Shown piece by piece: positions 62,801 to 64,000 of a DNA stretch of 64,000 bases (position 1 is the stretch's first letter; each line of letters starts with the position of its first letter). The position numbers were made by a program, and so were the translations under genes. Source of the stretch: Lingula anatina (Eukaryota; Brachiopoda; Lingulata; Lingulida; Lingulidae); NCBI RefSeq assembly GCF_001039355.2, contig NW_019774514.1, positions 183,369 to 247,368 of the forward strand. Reading direction: 5' to 3'. The notes below the pieces were generated by a model. It had not been told where the DNA came from and made no database searches. It was given only the letters and a program-made list of their open reading frames with translations.

Positions 62801-63966
62801 TTTAGATATTTTGATATACTTTTGTTTGATAGTTACTGTTACAAAATTCAAAGATATACAGGGCAACTTACTAGGTTTATCTTGAAAAAATGAATTGTTT
62901 TTTTAATGCTTTTATAATTATATTTATGTGTATATTTATATATTCAGAAAGACTCAGCAAGCTTGATTGGCAGAATTCCTGGCTCTCCTCCTGCTGAGAG
63001 AAAGAAGAAGAAGAAGAAAAAGGGAAATACACCAAAGAAGATAAGTCGTGGGATAAGGAGTAGATCCCTGTCACCTTCAAGGAAGACAACTGTCTCAGGT
63101 ATAGTTGTATTTGTTGATTTTTTTCATTCCTGCCTAGTAATGTTTAATTTAAATTATAGTAACAGAATTGTCATCCTTTTTGGCATTTACTATTTTGTTT
63201 GCTGTATTGCATAAATCTATATTTAATATATATATATTCAAACCATGTACACTTTTAAGTAACTCTCAAGTAATTTTCTTGCATATGAAGGACGCTTATA
63301 CTTAAAGCATTAATAGTCTGAATTGATATTGAATAATAGAAAATTATGTGGTGTATATGTGACTAAAATGTTCCACATTTTGCCAGTTTAACAGAGCTTG
63401 TTTTAATCCAGTATGTGCTAGTCTAGATTGCAGTATGTGTGCCAGTCTAGTTTATTACTGCGGCTAAAACTTTGTGCTGTTTCAGTAGATGAATGTCTGA
63501 ACTCACTCTTGTAAATTTTTTATTGCCAAAAGACGACATTCAATAATGACTTAAAACCGTTTATTAATAAAGAAGTTTTTTTTGCTGTAACGAATTCACC
63601 ATTTTGGAATAATTTCATGTGAAAAGTATACATGCTAGAATAAACCTAGCCTATTTTTCATTGATTTGAAAATAGGATTCATGGAATTAAATGTATTGCT
63701 TTAAGGGTTAACATAAAGAAAAAGTCAAAACAATGACCTCTGTCTAGGTTGTTGGTCAGAGTGAGATCATTGAGTGTGTATTTACCTGCTTTAATTAGAG
63801 CTTCTGTGTACATTTCTTCTCTGTAGAGTACTGTCCACATTGCCTGTACCCACACACTGACAAGACATGCACAGTCTGCAAGCTGTACAAACAGTACACA
63901 GGGAAGGGGTACTGGGGCCACTCACTTCACTATCATCCAGAGCCACACAGACATAAATCCGTCAAG
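56057..63966 (+). CDS. SPATA6: SPATA6, allele 2 (exons 1-9, continues past window end)
   Basis: Exons: 56057-56104, 56937-57074, 57369-57417, 57688-57860, 58791-58886, 62036-62097, 62493-62664, 62948-63098 and 63827-63966, same lengths and phases as allele 1 where they overlap. 343 residues are visible and the last exon ends in a donor (gtaatc), so the gene continues. Exon 8 adds a Lys run (ERKKKKKKKGN) and RSRSLSPSRK. Exon 9 is unlike the rest: EYCPHCLYPHTDKTCTVC gives C-x2-C-x8-C-x2-C at residues 299, 302, 311 and 314, followed by His/aromatic-rich YWGHSLHYHPEPHRHK, which suggests a small zinc-binding module. Human SPATA6 as I recall it has no such motif, so exon 9 may be lineage-specific or belong to an alternative end. 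Splicing from exon 8 (split codon G|AG) is in frame. Confidence 0.92.
56780..56811. repeat. CA microsatellite in SPATA6 intron 1, allele 2
   Basis: Longer than the matching tract in allele 1 (about 49459-49478), consistent with allelic length variation. Confidence 0.9.
58573..58739. mobile_element. hAT-like MITE in SPATA6 intron 4, copy 2
   Basis: Allelic to 51239-51404. The left end is intact (caggggcggatccaa) but the right end has mutated from ccgcccctg to cactcctg. Confidence 0.6.
61654..61740 (+). CDS. SPATA6: Candidate alternative first coding exon inside SPATA6 (allele 2)
   Basis: Identical to 54324-54410, including the donor. The surrounding 0.5 kb shows very few allelic differences compared with other SPATA6 introns. 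Confidence 0.55.
63099..63826. other. SPATA6: SPATA6 intron 8
   Basis: Between the donor at 63099 (gtatag) and the acceptor at 63825-63826 (ttctctgtag). Nothing else recognised. Confidence 0.8.
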
Positions 63967-64000
63967 GTAATCCTTACTAATAGAAAAATCTGATGTGTTT

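Overview
This is a 64 kb piece of a eukaryotic nuclear genome, from an animal. The genes are split by GT-AG introns, coding density is low, the DNA is AT-rich, and the gene families are bilaterian (KLF10/11, HS3ST, SPATA6, FAM32A, LRR proteins). Two haplotypes differing by a few percent plus many indels, miniature inverted-repeat elements and the frequent TAGGCCTA palindrome suggest a highly heterozygous marine invertebrate, ambulacrarian or lophotrochozoan. The species cannot be fixed from the sequence.

Assembly structure dominates the layout. Six single N characters (7260, 17796, 31543, 33977, 40520, 55475) mark joins. At four of them (7260, 17796, 40520, 55475) the sequence after the N restarts several kilobases upstream in a near-identical copy, so both alleles of a region are laid end to end. 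ODC, an intergenic block, a kinase gene and SPATA6 therefore appear twice, once truncated at the N. These are best read as uncollapsed haplotypes, not tandem gene duplications. A fifth join (31543) has a 120 bp overlap and brings in a dead Tc1-like transposon.

Region by region: 2031-3150 (+) heparan sulfate 3-O-sulfotransferase with one frameshift. 5927-14283 (-) ornithine decarboxylase: a partial allele, then a complete gene with a TATA/CRE promoter and, in its leader, an AUG-less upstream reading frame ending in the Pro-Pro-Trp module known from polyamine-controlled ODC-family mRNAs. 14.3-22.6 kb is intergenic, duplicated by haplotype, with a TTAA-flanked MITE. 22764-26154 (+) KLF10/11-type repressor. 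28274-30702 (-) GH27 alpha-galactosidase-like enzyme with a membrane anchor and an inserted QxW (ricin-like) domain. 30.9-33.0 kb holds mobile-element debris. 34061-34954 (+) 3' end of an LRR protein. 35741-39256 and 40675-42810 (+) two alleles of an atypical kinase with a signal-like N terminus and a duplicated promoter plus first exon. 44551-46249 (+) unrecognised 138-residue protein. 46906-48384 (-) FAM32A, head to head with SPATA6 (48745 to beyond the window end, +, two alleles).

The genes do not form a pathway. The most informative regulatory object is the ODC leader, where a non-AUG uORF probably senses polyamines and feeds back on synthesis of the polyamine-producing enzyme. A likely internal promoter/first exon in SPATA6, conserved without change in both haplotypes, is the strongest candidate for something not already annotated elsewhere.
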